Shown here: positions 1 through 8,725 of the stretch, piece by piece
Numbering within the stretch: the stretch's first letter is position 1
Layout: every line of letters starts with the position of its first letter
From: Sphingomonas sanguinis
GTDB taxonomy: Bacteria; Pseudomonadota; Alphaproteobacteria; Sphingomonadales; Sphingomonadaceae
NCBI RefSeq assembly: GCF_019297835.1
Contig: NZ_CP079203.1
Coordinates: forward strand, 1,399,001-1,463,000
DNA length: 64,000 bases
Direction of reading: 5' to 3'
Translations under genes and position numbers: made by a program
The notes under the pieces: model-generated
Database searches by the model: none
What the model saw: the letters and a program-made list of their open reading frames with translations, nothing else
What the model was told of the DNA's origin: nothing

Positions 1-2
1 GC

Positions 3-125
3 GACGGCCGGGGCTTCGGCAGCCGCATGATGGCCGCGATGATGCAGCGGCTGTCGGGGTCGATCGCCTATGACGACAACCAGCCGGGGCTGCGGGCGAT
101 CGTGATTGCGCCGATCGCGGATTGA
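3..125 (+). CDS. Sensor histidine kinase, C-terminal fragment (HWE/HisKA_2-like ATPase end)
   Basis: Only the last 40 codons are inside the window; the gene begins upstream. The visible peptide carries a GRGFGSRM segment followed by a QRLSGSIAYD stretch and ends in IAPIAD. This matches the G2-box and final beta strand of the ATP-binding domain in HWE/HisKA_2 histidine kinases, where GFGSRL is followed by a Gly-rich turn and a closing hydrophobic strand. The sensor domain cannot be seen, so the stimulus is unknown. A heme oxygenase gene lies 1.3 kb away on the opposite strand, which would suit a bacteriophytochrome kinase, but that is inference only. Confidence 0.6.
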   Translation, partial: DGRGFGSRMMAAMMQRLSGSIAYDDNQPGLRAIVIAPIAD

Positions 126-128
126 GGC

Positions 129-1274
129 TTACGTCTCCAGCGATCTGACCGGCAGACGCTTCTCCAGCCATCGCCTGACAGGATATTCCACGCCGCGCCG
201 GAGGGGGACTTCGATCAGGCGATAACACGCCACGCCGCCGATGATGGCGATGGTCACGTTGAGCAGGAAATGCACCCAGTGGCCGCCATTGCCGAAGCGC
301 ATCCAGACGTGGTGAATCATCATCAGGAACAGCGAGTGGAAGACGTATAGCGCGTAGGACGCATCGCCCAGATAGACGAAGAGCCGTCGCGCCGCCCCGG
401 ACATGGGGATACCGAAACAGGCGGCGTGCACGAGCAGGACGATAGCGGAAAGCTCGAAGGCCTTTCTCAGACTGTCCGGCTTTCCCACGGTGAAACCGAA
501 GAACAGACATATCGCCAGCATCGCGGCCAGGATCAGGTAGAAATTCAGGAATCTTGCCAGCGGCTGGGCCCATGCGACGATTTTGTTCTTGAACCGACTG
601 ACCAGCACGCCAGCCGCAAACAGCAGCATGACATGCATGGAATAGAAATAGAGGATCGAATGCTGTCCGACCATGCCGATCGCGGCTAGCCCCCGGCCCA
701 TTACGACGACACCGCAGATCACGGCGACCAGCAACAGCGCCCCCTTTTGCGGCGGAAAGAGCGCCAGACAGCCTGCGAACAGCAGATAGAAGAACATCTC
801 CAGGTTCAACGTCCAGCCGACACCCAGCACGGGAAAGAATCCAGGGTTCTCGATTGCGGAATAATAGGGGACAAAGCCAAGGGACGTCAGCAATTCCATT
901 TCCGTGACGCGGATACCAACCGTCCGGGTCAACAGCAGGAATGCCGCCAGGCTGCCGACATAATAAATCGGCGCGATCCGAAGCATGCGCCGGATCAGGA
1001 ACCGCAACGCCCCGGACCAGCTTCCCAGTCCACGCTTGTTCGTTTCCAGCATGATATAGCCGCTGAGCGCGAAAAACGCCCCGACACCAATCGCCCCCAT
1101 TTCATCCGCGAAGAAACCCAGCGCATTGTCGGCGCGCGTAGCGCCCATGCCGATCAGCATCCATTGGATGGAATGGTCCATGACAACCAGAAGCGCCGCG
1201 ATCGCGCGGAGAATCTGCAGATCGGTGTCGAAGTTCGGCCTTTGCCCACTCTTTGTGATGTTCAAAGGCGTCAT
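129..1274 (-). CDS. Acyltransferase family 3 membrane protein
   Basis: Predicted integral membrane O-acyltransferase of 381 residues. Such enzymes transfer acetyl or other acyl groups onto cell-surface sugars. The N-terminus has the family signature, with LRAIAALLVV at residues 22-31 and the conserved His at about 34, followed by roughly ten hydrophobic helices and a basic C-terminus. I chose the ATG at 1274 because a strong GGAGGGGG ribosome site sits just upstream; the frame stays open further upstream but that extension is not protein-like. It is convergent with the preceding kinase fragment. The substrate is unknown; surface polysaccharide or lipid modification is the usual role. Confidence 0.85.
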   Translation of the reverse strand: MTPLNITKSGQRPNFDTDLQILRAIAALLVVMDHSIQWMLIGMGATRADNALGFFADEMGAIGVGAFFALSGYIMLETNKRGLGSWSGALRFLIRRMLRIAPIYYVGSLAAFLLLTRTVGIRVTEMELLTSLGFVPYYSAIENPGFFPVLGVGWTLNLEMFFYLLFAGCLALFPPQKGALLLVAVICGVVVMGRGLAAIGMVGQHSILYFYSMHVMLLFAAGVLVSRFKNKIVAWAQPLARFLNFYLILAAMLAICLFFGFTVGKPDSLRKAFELSAIVLLVHAACFGIPMSGAARRLFVYLGDASYALYVFHSLFLMMIHHVWMRFGNGGHWVHFLLNVTIAIIGGVACYRLIEVPLRRGVEYPVRRWLEKRLPVRSLET

Positions 1275-1426
1275 GCCCGCCCCCTCCAGTATATCATTCT
1301 TCATCAGCGGCTTAGGGGGATAGCGAATGGCACAATAGCCTTTGGGTACGGCTATGGGACCGCTGGCGTACCAGCGTGATCCAATTCCTGTTATTCGGGT
1401 GATATCAATGCGGTACCCGGCCGGGG

Positions 1427-1945
1427 CTATGCGACCCGTCGGTACAAGGCGAACACATGGTCGGCCGCGACCACCGCCCGATCGATCCATGCCGCATCGC
1501 CCGCCGCCGCATCCAGCGCCTGGCGAAAGTCACGCCATTCCCCTGCGCCGAACCCGGATTCAAGATAGGCACGGGGCAGACCTTCGCCCACCTGACGCGC
1601 GAGCATCACGCCGCCCAGACGCGAGCCTTCGGTCACGTACAGCGCGCCCCAACGGGCTGCCTCGCTATCGGCGAAGTCGACGGCAAAAGGTTCGGGCATG
1701 TCCCGCCCCAAGGCCGCCAGGTCCGCCGCGAGTGAGGCGCGCCGGGGCCGCCAGGGAAAAGCGATCGAACGCGCACTTAGCCAGGCCTCGACCGCAGGCA
1801 AGGCGCGGGCATGGGCGATCAGGAAGTCCGTGTAGCTTTCCCGATCGTCCAGTCGATAGGCGCCATAAGCGGCGTCCACCGCCTCATGCGCCCGCTGCGT
1901 GCGGGCGCGCAGGATGGCGGACGCGCTGTCCTTTACTTCAGGCAG
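1427..1945 (-). CDS. Heme oxygenase (BphO/HmuO-like)
   Basis: About 170 residues matching bacterial heme oxygenases, which open heme to biliverdin, iron and CO. The proximal heme-ligand region RARTQRAHEAVD is near the N-terminus, and the distal-helix signature YVTEGSRLGGVMLARQ is in the middle. The gene follows the HAD gene ending at 1933 and overlaps its end. No ATG, GTG or TTG lies in frame before the His-ligand region. The listed start is a CTG at 1945; an ATC at 1915 is another possibility, and an AAGGA motif lies at about 1928-1932. The start is therefore unresolved. Family assignment is firm; a role in bilin supply to a phytochrome or in iron recovery is inferred. Confidence 0.75.
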   Translation of the reverse strand: MPEVKDSASAILRARTQRAHEAVDAAYGAYRLDDRESYTDFLIAHARALPAVEAWLSARSIAFPWRPRRASLAADLAALGRDMPEPFAVDFADSEAARWGALYVTEGSRLGGVMLARQVGEGLPRAYLESGFGAGEWRDFRQALDAAAGDAAWIDRAVVAADHVFALYRRVA

Positions 1946-2679
1946 GCGACGATCCCCGCGATCACCGCCAGCGTCTCCTCCGGATCGCGCACGCGCACCG
2001 TATCGAGACCCAGTTCCTTGGCGGGATAGTCGTTGCCGCCGGGGAAGATCGCGTCGCCGATGAACATCATCGCGTCGAGCGGGATGCCGCTGGCGTCGCG
2101 CAGCTTCTTCAGGCCGTATGCCTTGTCGACGCCTTCCCGCGTGATGTCGATCGAGGTCGCACCGCCCATGTTGATCGACAGGCCCGGCAGGCGCTGCTTC
2201 AGATCGGCCTGGATGACCTTGCGCTTCTCGAACTTGGGGTCCCAATGCTCCTTGGCGTCGATCGGCGCCAGCTGGCCGAGCGCCGAGAAGGTGATCTGGC
2301 TGCCGCGATCCTCGATCCGCTCGCCCCAGGTCTGCTCGGGCACGAAGCCGGTCGCCTCCAGCGAGGCGTCGAACGCCTCGAGGATTTTCGCCTTGGTCAC
2401 GTCGTCGAACAGCTCGGCATAGACCGGGGTCCACTGGCCGTCCTGATAGGTATAAAGCTTGGTGCCAGTGGTCGGCATCAGCCACAGCTTGGTGCGGTCG
2501 GCACGCTCGGGCAGGCGGCTGGCCACCTGCTTGTCGAACTGCGGCCAGTCGCCGCCCGAGATCACCGCGACATGCGCGACGTCGAGCAGGTCGGCCAGCG
2601 CCTCCCCCATCGGCTCGCCCAAGGGCTGTTTGCTTTCGGCCAGCGTACCGTCGAGGTCGAACGCAACCAGTTGCTTCAT
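1933..2679 (-). CDS. HAD-IIB hydrolase, phosphomannomutase (PMM)-like
   Basis: A 248-residue HAD superfamily protein resembling eukaryotic-type phosphomannomutases. Motif I is DLDGT at residues 8-12, motif II is ISGGD near 40-44, and the metal-binding motif is IGDAIFPGGND near 207-217, the form typical of PMM/HAD-IIB members. It likely acts on sugar phosphates, either as a mannose-phosphate mutase or a phosphatase; sequence alone does not decide. It overlaps the upstream HAD gene by four bases (ATGA), so the two are translationally coupled in the pentose phosphate operon. The heme oxygenase begins at its 3' end. Confidence 0.85.
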   Translation of the reverse strand: MKQLVAFDLDGTLAESKQPLGEPMGEALADLLDVAHVAVISGGDWPQFDKQVASRLPERADRTKLWLMPTTGTKLYTYQDGQWTPVYAELFDDVTKAKILEAFDASLEATGFVPEQTWGERIEDRGSQITFSALGQLAPIDAKEHWDPKFEKRKVIQADLKQRLPGLSINMGGATSIDITREGVDKAYGLKKLRDASGIPLDAMMFIGDAIFPGGNDYPAKELGLDTVRVRDPEETLAVIAGIVACLK

Positions 2680-3497
2680 GAAGGCACTCCGATTCTGGGC
2701 ATGATTAGGGTGTCGATGGCATAGGCCACGCCGTCGTCCGCGTTGGAACGGGTGTGTACCGATATCTGTTCCCTAACAGCCTCCGGCGCATTCGCCATCA
2801 CGATTGGCAGGCCGGCGCGTGTCAACATGGGAAGGTCGTTGGCCTGGTCGCCCAGTACCGCCACCTCCTCCAGCGACACGCCGAACGCCTTGGCCAGCGT
2901 CGCCACGCCGTCGCCCTTGTTGGCCTTCAGCGCCGTCACGTCGAGATAATAGGTTTGCGACTGGGCGATCGTAGCGGCTTGCCCATGCGCCGCATTCGCC
3001 TTGTCATGCAGGCGGTGCAGCAGGTCGGCATCGTCGCTGACCAAGGTGATCTTGTCGACCTTGTCGACCAGCGCGGTGAAGTCCTGCGTGATGACCGGCT
3101 CCTGCGAGGACGCCTTGCGCTCATGGTCGACATGCGTGCCCTCGCCGCTGCTGGCGTACCAGCGATCGTCGGCAAAGACCCAGATGGCGACGGGATTGTC
3201 CGCCGCCATCGCCAGCACGTCGTTGACGACCTCTACCGGCACCCGGAACTGCGCGTCGACCGAGCCGTCGCGGCGGAACACCGTCCCGCCGTTGAACGCC
3301 CCGATCGGTGCGTCGATCGCCAGCTCGTCGGCCAGCCAGCCCAGCCCCGATCGCGGCCGGGCGCTGATGATGGTGAAGCCGACACCCGCCGCCTCCAGCC
3401 GCTTGACGGCGGCGATGGTGGCGGCGCGCAGCTTCTTGTCGGGGTCGACGAGCGTGCCGTCGACGTCCGACACGACAAGCCGAATGGGCTTGCTCAT
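2676..3497 (-). CDS. Cof-type HAD-IIB sugar phosphatase
   Basis: A 273-residue Cof-like HAD phosphatase. Motif I DVDGT spans residues 11-15, the motif III lysine is K194, and motif [12 protein letters not shown] is near 215-224. The cap region between residues 80 and 190 is the alpha/beta C2B type. Relatives dephosphorylate sugar phosphates, flavin precursors or other small metabolites, so the substrate here is open. Four-base overlaps on both sides, with gnd upstream and the PMM-like gene downstream, place it in one cotranscribed unit. A housekeeping role clearing sugar-phosphate by-products of the pentose pathway is plausible but inferred. Confidence 0.85.
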   Translation of the reverse strand: MSKPIRLVVSDVDGTLVDPDKKLRAATIAAVKRLEAAGVGFTIISARPRSGLGWLADELAIDAPIGAFNGGTVFRRDGSVDAQFRVPVEVVNDVLAMAADNPVAIWVFADDRWYASSGEGTHVDHERKASSQEPVITQDFTALVDKVDKITLVSDDADLLHRLHDKANAAHGQAATIAQSQTYYLDVTALKANKGDGVATLAKAFGVSLEEVAVLGDQANDLPMLTRAGLPIVMANAPEAVREQISVHTRSNADDGVAYAIDTLIMPRIGVPS

Positions 3498-4477
3498 TGC
3501 GGGATTTCGGTGTGGCCGCCGAAACCGAAGCGCATCGCCGACAGGACCTTATCGCCGTACGTATGCTCGATACGGCTGCGATAGCGCGCGAACAGCGAGG
3601 CGGTCAGGACGTTGGCCGGAACCTTCTCCTCCATGGCCGCGTCGATCGTCCACTGGCCCTCGCCCGAGTCCGCGACATGGCCGGAGAACTGTTCCAGCAT
3701 CTCGTCCTTGGCCAGCGCGATCGCGGTCAGGTCGAGCAGCCAGGACGAGATCACGCTGCCGCGACGCCAGACTTCGGCAATGTCGGTCAGGTTCAGGTCG
3801 AAGCGCTCATCCTCGGGCAGCTTGTCGCTGTTCTTCGACTTCAGGATATCGAAGCCTTCGGCATAGGCCTGCATCAGGCCATACTCGATGCCATTGTGGA
3901 TCATCTTGACGAAGTGACCCGCGCCCGCCGGACCCGCATGGATATAGCCCTTTTCGGCGCGCTGATCGACCTTGTCGGCGACGCGACCCGGCGTGCGGAC
4001 GATGGTGCCCAGGCCTGGCGCCAGCGCGTCGAAGATCGGGTCGAGATGGTCGACGGTTTCCTTGCCGCCGCCGATCATCATGCAATAACCGCGCTCCAGG
4101 CCCCAGACGCCGCCCGAGGTGCCGACATCGACATAATGGATACCCTGCTCGGCCAGCATCTTGGCGCGGCGAATATCGTCCTTGTAGAAGCTGTTGCCGC
4201 CGTCGATCACGACGTCGCCGTCCTTGGCCAGCTTGGCGATCTCCGCGATCGTGTCCTCGGTCGGGCCGCCGGCGGGCAGCATGACCCACCAGATGGCCTT
4301 GTCGGCGAGCTTGGTGGCCATGTCCGACAAGCCCGTGGCGGCCTCCGCACCGTCCTTGGCGAGCGTCTGTACCGCCTCGTCGCTGCGATCCCAAGCCACC
4401 ACCTGATGCCCAGCCTGCATCAGGCGGCGTGCGATATTGCCACCCATGCGGCCAAGGCCGACCAGACCGATCTTCAT
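3494..4477 (-). CDS. gnd: 6-phosphogluconate dehydrogenase, decarboxylating, short form
   Basis: Oxidatively decarboxylates 6-phosphogluconate to ribulose 5-phosphate. The protein has 327 residues: an N-terminal Rossmann fold with GLGRMG at 7-12, the substrate loop GGNSFYKDD at 93-101, and the catalytic lysine region [15 protein letters not shown] at 186-200 (K191, N195). The length fits the short, often NAD-preferring GndA/YqeC-type enzymes rather than the roughly 470-residue dimeric form. It follows tal but is separated from it by a strong hairpin, so it may have its own promoter in the short gap at 4478-4512. It is coupled by overlap to the downstream HAD gene. Confidence 0.93.
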   Translation of the reverse strand: MKIGLVGLGRMGGNIARRLMQAGHQVVAWDRSDEAVQTLAKDGAEAATGLSDMATKLADKAIWWVMLPAGGPTEDTIAEIAKLAKDGDVVIDGGNSFYKDDIRRAKMLAEQGIHYVDVGTSGGVWGLERGYCMMIGGGKETVDHLDPIFDALAPGLGTIVRTPGRVADKVDQRAEKGYIHAGPAGAGHFVKMIHNGIEYGLMQAYAEGFDILKSKNSDKLPEDERFDLNLTDIAEVWRRGSVISSWLLDLTAIALAKDEMLEQFSGHVADSGEGQWTIDAAMEEKVPANVLTASLFARYRSRIEHTYGDKVLSAMRFGFGGHTEIPQ

Positions 4478-4512
4478 GCGGGAACTCCATTAACTGACAT
4501 GAGAAATGAAAA

Positions 4513-4541
4513 GGCCCCCTCCCCGCTTTGGGGAGGGGGCC
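4513..4541 (-). terminator. Rho-independent terminator after tal
   Basis: A perfect 12-base inverted repeat (GGCCCCCTCCCC, loop of 5, GGGGAGGGGGCC) lies just past the tal stop codon. Read on the minus strand, the stem is followed directly by TTTTC, as expected for an intrinsic terminator. It would separate tkt-tal from the gnd-HAD genes, or attenuate read-through into them. Confidence 0.75.
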
Positions 4542-4550
4542 GCCGGGGCC

Positions 4551-5675
4551 TCAGGCCGCCGGCTGCTTTTGCCCGATCGCGCCGAGCAGATCGTCGAACG
4601 CCTTGACGAAGGAGGCGACCCCCTCGGCCACCAGCGTGTCGGTCACGCCGTTCAGTTCCAGGCCCAGCCGCTCGGCCTCGGCCAGGACGTGCTTGGCTTC
4701 GTCGATATCGGCGGTCAGCGTCTCGGCCACCGTGCCATGGTCACGGAAGGCGTCCACGGTCTTGGGCGGCATGGTGTTGACCGTGTCCGGCCCGATCAGC
4801 GTGTCGATGTAGAGCGTGTCGGGGAAGGACGGGTCCTTGGTCCCCGTCGACGCCCAGAGCAGACGCTGCGGCTGCGCACCCTTGGCGGCCAGCGCCTGCC
4901 AGCGGTCGGACTTCAGGAAGTCGAGATACCATTGATACGCCATCTTGGCGTTGGCGATGGCGACCTTGCCGCGCACGGCCTTCAACGCCTCGGCTTCCGC
5001 GTCACCGGCCGCGGTGCGCTCGTCGATCTTCTTGTCGATCGCCGAGTCGATGCGGCTGATGAAGAAGCTGGCGACGCTGGCGATCCGGTCGATCGGCTGC
5101 CCGGCTTTCACCCGCTCTTCCAGACCCGCCGCATAAGCCTCGGCCACCTTGATATAGGCGTCGACCGAGAAGAGCAGCGTCACGTTGACGTTGATCCCCT
5201 TGGCGATGGTCGCCGAGATCGCCGGGGCGCCCGCATCGGTGCCCGGAATCTTGATCATCAGGTTCTGGCGGTCTACCGCGTGCCACAGCTTTTCGGCTTC
5301 GGCGATCGTCGCGTCGGTGTCGTCGGCGATGTAGGGCGACACCTCCAGGCTGACATAGCCGTCCTTGGCGTCGAGCTTGTCATAGACCGGCTTCAGCGTC
5401 TCCGCCGCCGCCTTGATGTCCTGGATCGCCAGATGCTCGTAACGGTCGATGGTCGCCGCGCCGGGGTTTTCCTTGTCGAAGGCGGCGAGCGTGGCGTCAT
5501 AGGCATCGCCATGCCCCATCGCCTTTTCGAAGATCGACGGGTTGGAGGTGACGCCGGTCAGCCCGTCCTCAGCGACGAGCTTTTCCAAGCCCTTCGCCTC
5601 CAGGAACTTGCGATCGACGAAATCGAGCCAGGGGGCGCAGCCCTTGGCGCCCAGTTCCGACAGCTTGCTCATCAC
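4551..5675 (-). CDS. tal: Transaldolase
   Basis: Transfers dihydroxyacetone units between sugar phosphates in the non-oxidative pentose phosphate pathway. The protein is 374 residues, the size of the longer Tal class found in actinobacteria, cyanobacteria and many alphaproteobacteria. GVTSNPSIFEKA is at 41-52, and the Schiff-base lysine lies in LMIKIPGTDAG near residue 142. The NVTLLFSVDAY strand motif follows. Its ATG overlaps the stop of tkt by four bases, so the two enzymes of the non-oxidative branch are translationally coupled. A terminator hairpin follows the stop codon. Confidence 0.95.
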   Translation of the reverse strand: MMSKLSELGAKGCAPWLDFVDRKFLEAKGLEKLVAEDGLTGVTSNPSIFEKAMGHGDAYDATLAAFDKENPGAATIDRYEHLAIQDIKAAAETLKPVYDKLDAKDGYVSLEVSPYIADDTDATIAEAEKLWHAVDRQNLMIKIPGTDAGAPAISATIAKGINVNVTLLFSVDAYIKVAEAYAAGLEERVKAGQPIDRIASVASFFISRIDSAIDKKIDERTAAGDAEAEALKAVRGKVAIANAKMAYQWYLDFLKSDRWQALAAKGAQPQRLLWASTGTKDPSFPDTLYIDTLIGPDTVNTMPPKTVDAFRDHGTVAETLTADIDEAKHVLAEAERLGLELNGVTDTLVAEGVASFVKAFDDLLGAIGQKQPAA

Positions 5676-7759
5676 TTGGTCTCCAGCATTTCGCGGGCCA
5701 CCTTCACGACATTGTCGTGGGTGAAGCCATACTTGTCCTGCAACTTGGCGAGCGGGGCCGAGGCCCCGAAGGTCGACATGGTGATCGTGCGACCGTCGAA
5801 CCCGACATAGCGGTCCCAGCCGATCGACCCGGCCTGCTCGACCGCCAGACGCTTGGTCACGGTCTTGGGCAGCACGCTGTCCTTATAGGCGGCGTCCTGC
5901 ATCTCGAACCGATACCAGCTGGGCAGCGAGACGACGCGAACCTTCACGCCGTCCGCCTTCAACGTCTCATAGGCATCGGCGACCAGCGACAACTCGGAAC
6001 CCGTTGCGATGAGGATGATGTCGGGTGTGCCGTCGCAATCCGCAAGGACGTAGCCGCCCTTCTTTACGCCCGCCGCCGGTGCGTACTTGCTGCGGTCGAG
6101 CGTCGGCAGCGCCTGACGCGAGAAGATCAGCGCGGTCGGGTGGCTGGCCGACTCGGCGGCGCAGCGCCACGCCTCGGCAACCTCGTTCGCATCGCCGGGG
6201 CGGATGGTGTCGAGGCCGGGGATCGCGCGCAGCGTCGCCAGATGCTCGATCGGCTGGTGGGTCGGGCCGTCCTCGCCCACGCCGATCGAATCGTGCGTGA
6301 AGACGAACACCGCGCCCAGCTCCATGATTGCGGCGAGGCGGATCGGCGCACGCATATAGTCGGAGAAGACCAGGAAGGTCGCGCCGTAGGAGCGCAGGTG
6401 CGACAGCGCCATGCCGTCGACGATCGCGCCCATCGAATGCTCACGCACGCCGAAGTGCATGTTGCGGCCGTCATAGCTGCCCGCCTGGAACGAGCCGCCG
6501 TCCTTGATCAACGTCTTGGTCGACGGCGCCAGGTCGGCGGAACCGCCGATCAGCCACGGCACCTTGGCGGCGATGGCGTTCTGCACCTTGCCGCCCGAGT
6601 CGCGGCTGGCGACGCCCTTGGCATCCGCCTCGAAGGTCGGGATCTCGCTGTCCCAGCCTTCGGGCAGGGTGTCGGACAGCATCGCGTCGAGCTGTGCGGC
6701 GAGGTCCGGATATTCGGCGCGGTACTTCTCGACCATCGCGACCCATTCGTCGCGCAGCGGCTTGCCGCGCTTCTCGATCGCGCCCTGGAAGGCTTCGCGC
6801 ACGCCGTCAGGGACCAGGAACTTGGCGTCCTCGGGCCAGCCATAGGCCTTCTTGGTGGCGCGGATCGCATCGTCGCCCAGCGGCTCGCCATGCGCCTTTT
6901 CGCTGCCCGCCTTGGGGCTGCCATAGCCGATGACCGACTTCACGACGATGAAGGTCGGCTTGTCGGTGGTCGCCTTGAACGTATCGAGCGCGGCGGTCAG
7001 CGCGGCCACGTCATTGGCGTCGTCGACATGCAGGACGTTCCAGCCATAAGCCTCGAAGCGCTTGCCCACATCCTCGTCGAACGCCAGGTCGGTGCCGCCC
7101 TCGATCGAGATATGATTCGAGTCGTAGATCCAGCAGAGGTTCGACAGCTTCAGATGCCCGGCGGTCGAGGCCGCTTCCGACGCGACGCCCTCCATCATGT
7201 CGCCGTCACCGCACACGACGTAAACGTCATGGTCGAAGATCGGGAAACCCTCGCGGTTGAAATGCGCGGCCAGCCAGCGTTCGGCGATCGCCATGCCGAC
7301 CGAATTGCCGCAGCCTGCGCCGAGCGGGCCGGTCGTGGTCTCGACACCGGTGGTGTGGCGATATTCGGGGTGGCCCGGCGTCTTGGAGTTGAGCTGGCGG
7401 AAGCCCTTCAGGTCCTCCAGGCTCAGCGCGGGCTTGCCCGACTTCTTGCCGTCCGCGTCGATCTCCTCGATCCCCGCCAGGTGGATCAGCGAGTAGAGCA
7501 GCATCGAGGCATGGCCGACCGATAGAACGAAGCGGTCGCGATTGGGCCAGTCGGCATGGGCGGGGTCATAGCGCAGAAACTTCGACCAGACGGTGTGACC
7601 GACCGGGGCCAGCGCCATCGGCGTGCCGGGGTGACCCGAATTGGCCTGCTGCACCGCGTCCATCGACAGGGTGCGGATGGTGTCGATGGTCAGGCGCTCG
7701 ATCGAACCGTCCTCGTGCAGATGGGTATCGGACGGGGCGTTGATGGTGGCATCGGTCAT
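5672..7759 (-). CDS. tkt: Transketolase
   Basis: Thiamine-diphosphate enzyme moving two-carbon units between ketose and aldose phosphates. It has 695 residues with the usual three domains. The ThDP/metal motif GDGDMMEG is at 184-191, the conserved SGHPGTPMALAP is at 41-52, and the pyrimidine-domain segment GEDGPTHQP follows at about two thirds of the length. It sits between rpiA upstream (74-base gap) and tal downstream (4-base overlap) in the same orientation, giving a compact non-oxidative pentose phosphate operon. Confidence 0.96.
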   Translation of the reverse strand: MTDATINAPSDTHLHEDGSIERLTIDTIRTLSMDAVQQANSGHPGTPMALAPVGHTVWSKFLRYDPAHADWPNRDRFVLSVGHASMLLYSLIHLAGIEEIDADGKKSGKPALSLEDLKGFRQLNSKTPGHPEYRHTTGVETTTGPLGAGCGNSVGMAIAERWLAAHFNREGFPIFDHDVYVVCGDGDMMEGVASEAASTAGHLKLSNLCWIYDSNHISIEGGTDLAFDEDVGKRFEAYGWNVLHVDDANDVAALTAALDTFKATTDKPTFIVVKSVIGYGSPKAGSEKAHGEPLGDDAIRATKKAYGWPEDAKFLVPDGVREAFQGAIEKRGKPLRDEWVAMVEKYRAEYPDLAAQLDAMLSDTLPEGWDSEIPTFEADAKGVASRDSGGKVQNAIAAKVPWLIGGSADLAPSTKTLIKDGGSFQAGSYDGRNMHFGVREHSMGAIVDGMALSHLRSYGATFLVFSDYMRAPIRLAAIMELGAVFVFTHDSIGVGEDGPTHQPIEHLATLRAIPGLDTIRPGDANEVAEAWRCAAESASHPTALIFSRQALPTLDRSKYAPAAGVKKGGYVLADCDGTPDIILIATGSELSLVADAYETLKADGVKVRVVSLPSWYRFEMQDAAYKDSVLPKTVTKRLAVEQAGSIGWDRYVGFDGRTITMSTFGASAPLAKLQDKYGFTHDNVVKVAREMLETK

Positions 7760-7833
7760 GGGTTCTGGCCTTATCCTTACAATGTGCGCTCGAACGCGTC
7801 CGCGCTCGCTCTGGTTGCCATGTGTGGGCGGCC

Positions 7834-8505
7834 TTAGCGCGCCTGACGCCCCCGTTCCAGCCGGGTAACGACCCCGTCCCCGGCAATATAGGCGGCGTCT
7901 ATCTCGTTCAGGAACAGCCCATGTCCGACGACGCCCGGAATCGCCATCAACGCCTCCGCCAGCGCAGGGAGATCGGCATCGTCCCAGCCATGGCCGTCGA
8001 CGACGATGTTGCCGTTGTCGGTCCGGTAGTCGGCGCGCTCCTCAAGCCGTTCGAACAACGCGGAAAGCCGGGCCGTCGCGAAGGCACGCGCGAAGGGCAG
8101 GATTTCGACCGGCAGCTTGGCACCGCCCAGTCGCTCCACCCGCTTGGAGGCGTCGGCGATCACGATCATCCGGTCGGCAGAGGCCGCAACGATCTTCTCC
8201 CGCAGCATCGCCCCGCCCGCGCCCTTCACCGCGCGCAGACCGGCGTCGATGGCGTCCGCCCCGTCGATCGCCAGATCGACACGCGCCACCTCGGCGAAAT
8301 CGCGCACCGTAATGCCCAGCGACCGGGCCATCTCGGCACTGGCCCGCGACGTCGCCACGGCCTGAATCTTCAGCTTGCGCGCCGCCAGCGCGGCAATGGC
8401 ATGGGTGGCGGTCGAACCGGTCCCCAGCCCCACCAGCATATCGTCGCAAGCCTCTTCTACCGCAGCCGCGGCGGCGAGGCGTTTATCGGCGTCCCGATCG
8501 GTCAT
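7834..8505 (-). CDS. rpiA: Ribose-5-phosphate isomerase A
   Basis: Interconverts ribose 5-phosphate and ribulose 5-phosphate. With the chosen start it has 223 residues and shows GLGTGSTATHA at 26-36, the DGAD loop at 81-84, the KGAGGAM loop at 94-100 and the catalytic Glu at 103. The ATG at 8505 is preceded by AAAGGG four bases away; a TTG at 8526 is an alternative start but its ribosome site is too close. It is the first gene of the minus-strand pentose phosphate block and lies divergent to the efflux operon, with a palindrome in the shared upstream region. Confidence 0.94.
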   Translation of the reverse strand: MTDRDADKRLAAAAAVEEACDDMLVGLGTGSTATHAIAALAARKLKIQAVATSRASAEMARSLGITVRDFAEVARVDLAIDGADAIDAGLRAVKGAGGAMLREKIVAASADRMIVIADASKRVERLGGAKLPVEILPFARAFATARLSALFERLEERADYRTDNGNIVVDGHGWDDADLPALAEALMAIPGVVGHGLFLNEIDAAYIAGDGVVTRLERGRQAR

Positions 8506-8555
8506 GTCCCTTTGAAAATGCTTCAAAACCTCAAAGGCTCCCGTGCTCCCGGATT

Positions 8556-8572
8556 TTGTCGCAGCGCGACAA
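8556..8572. promoter_or_regulatory. Palindrome between rpiA and the RND operon
   Basis: TTGTCGC-AGC-GCGACAA is a perfect 7-base inverted repeat, and a third half-site (GCGACAAA) follows at 8576-8583. It lies about 50 bases upstream of rpiA and about 150 bases upstream of the efflux adaptor gene. The shape suggests an operator for a dimeric repressor. Which of the two divergent operons it serves cannot be told from sequence. Confidence 0.45.
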
Positions 8573-8725
8573 TTTGCGACAAATAAAGCCGCCCGATTAG
8601 GCCATGATCGCTTGCCTTTTCAAAGCCGCATCGTGCAATTTGTTGTCGAACGGCAACGTTTCGTCATGCTCGGGCATTTACGTGCGGGCTTGGCGCGCGG
8701 CTGGCATCTCAGGCAGGTGAACGAA

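Noticed and set aside
1946..2485. Upstream extension of the heme oxygenase frame through the HAD gene
   Set aside because: The extension is the out-of-frame shadow of the PMM-like gene, Arg/Gly-rich and not conserved.
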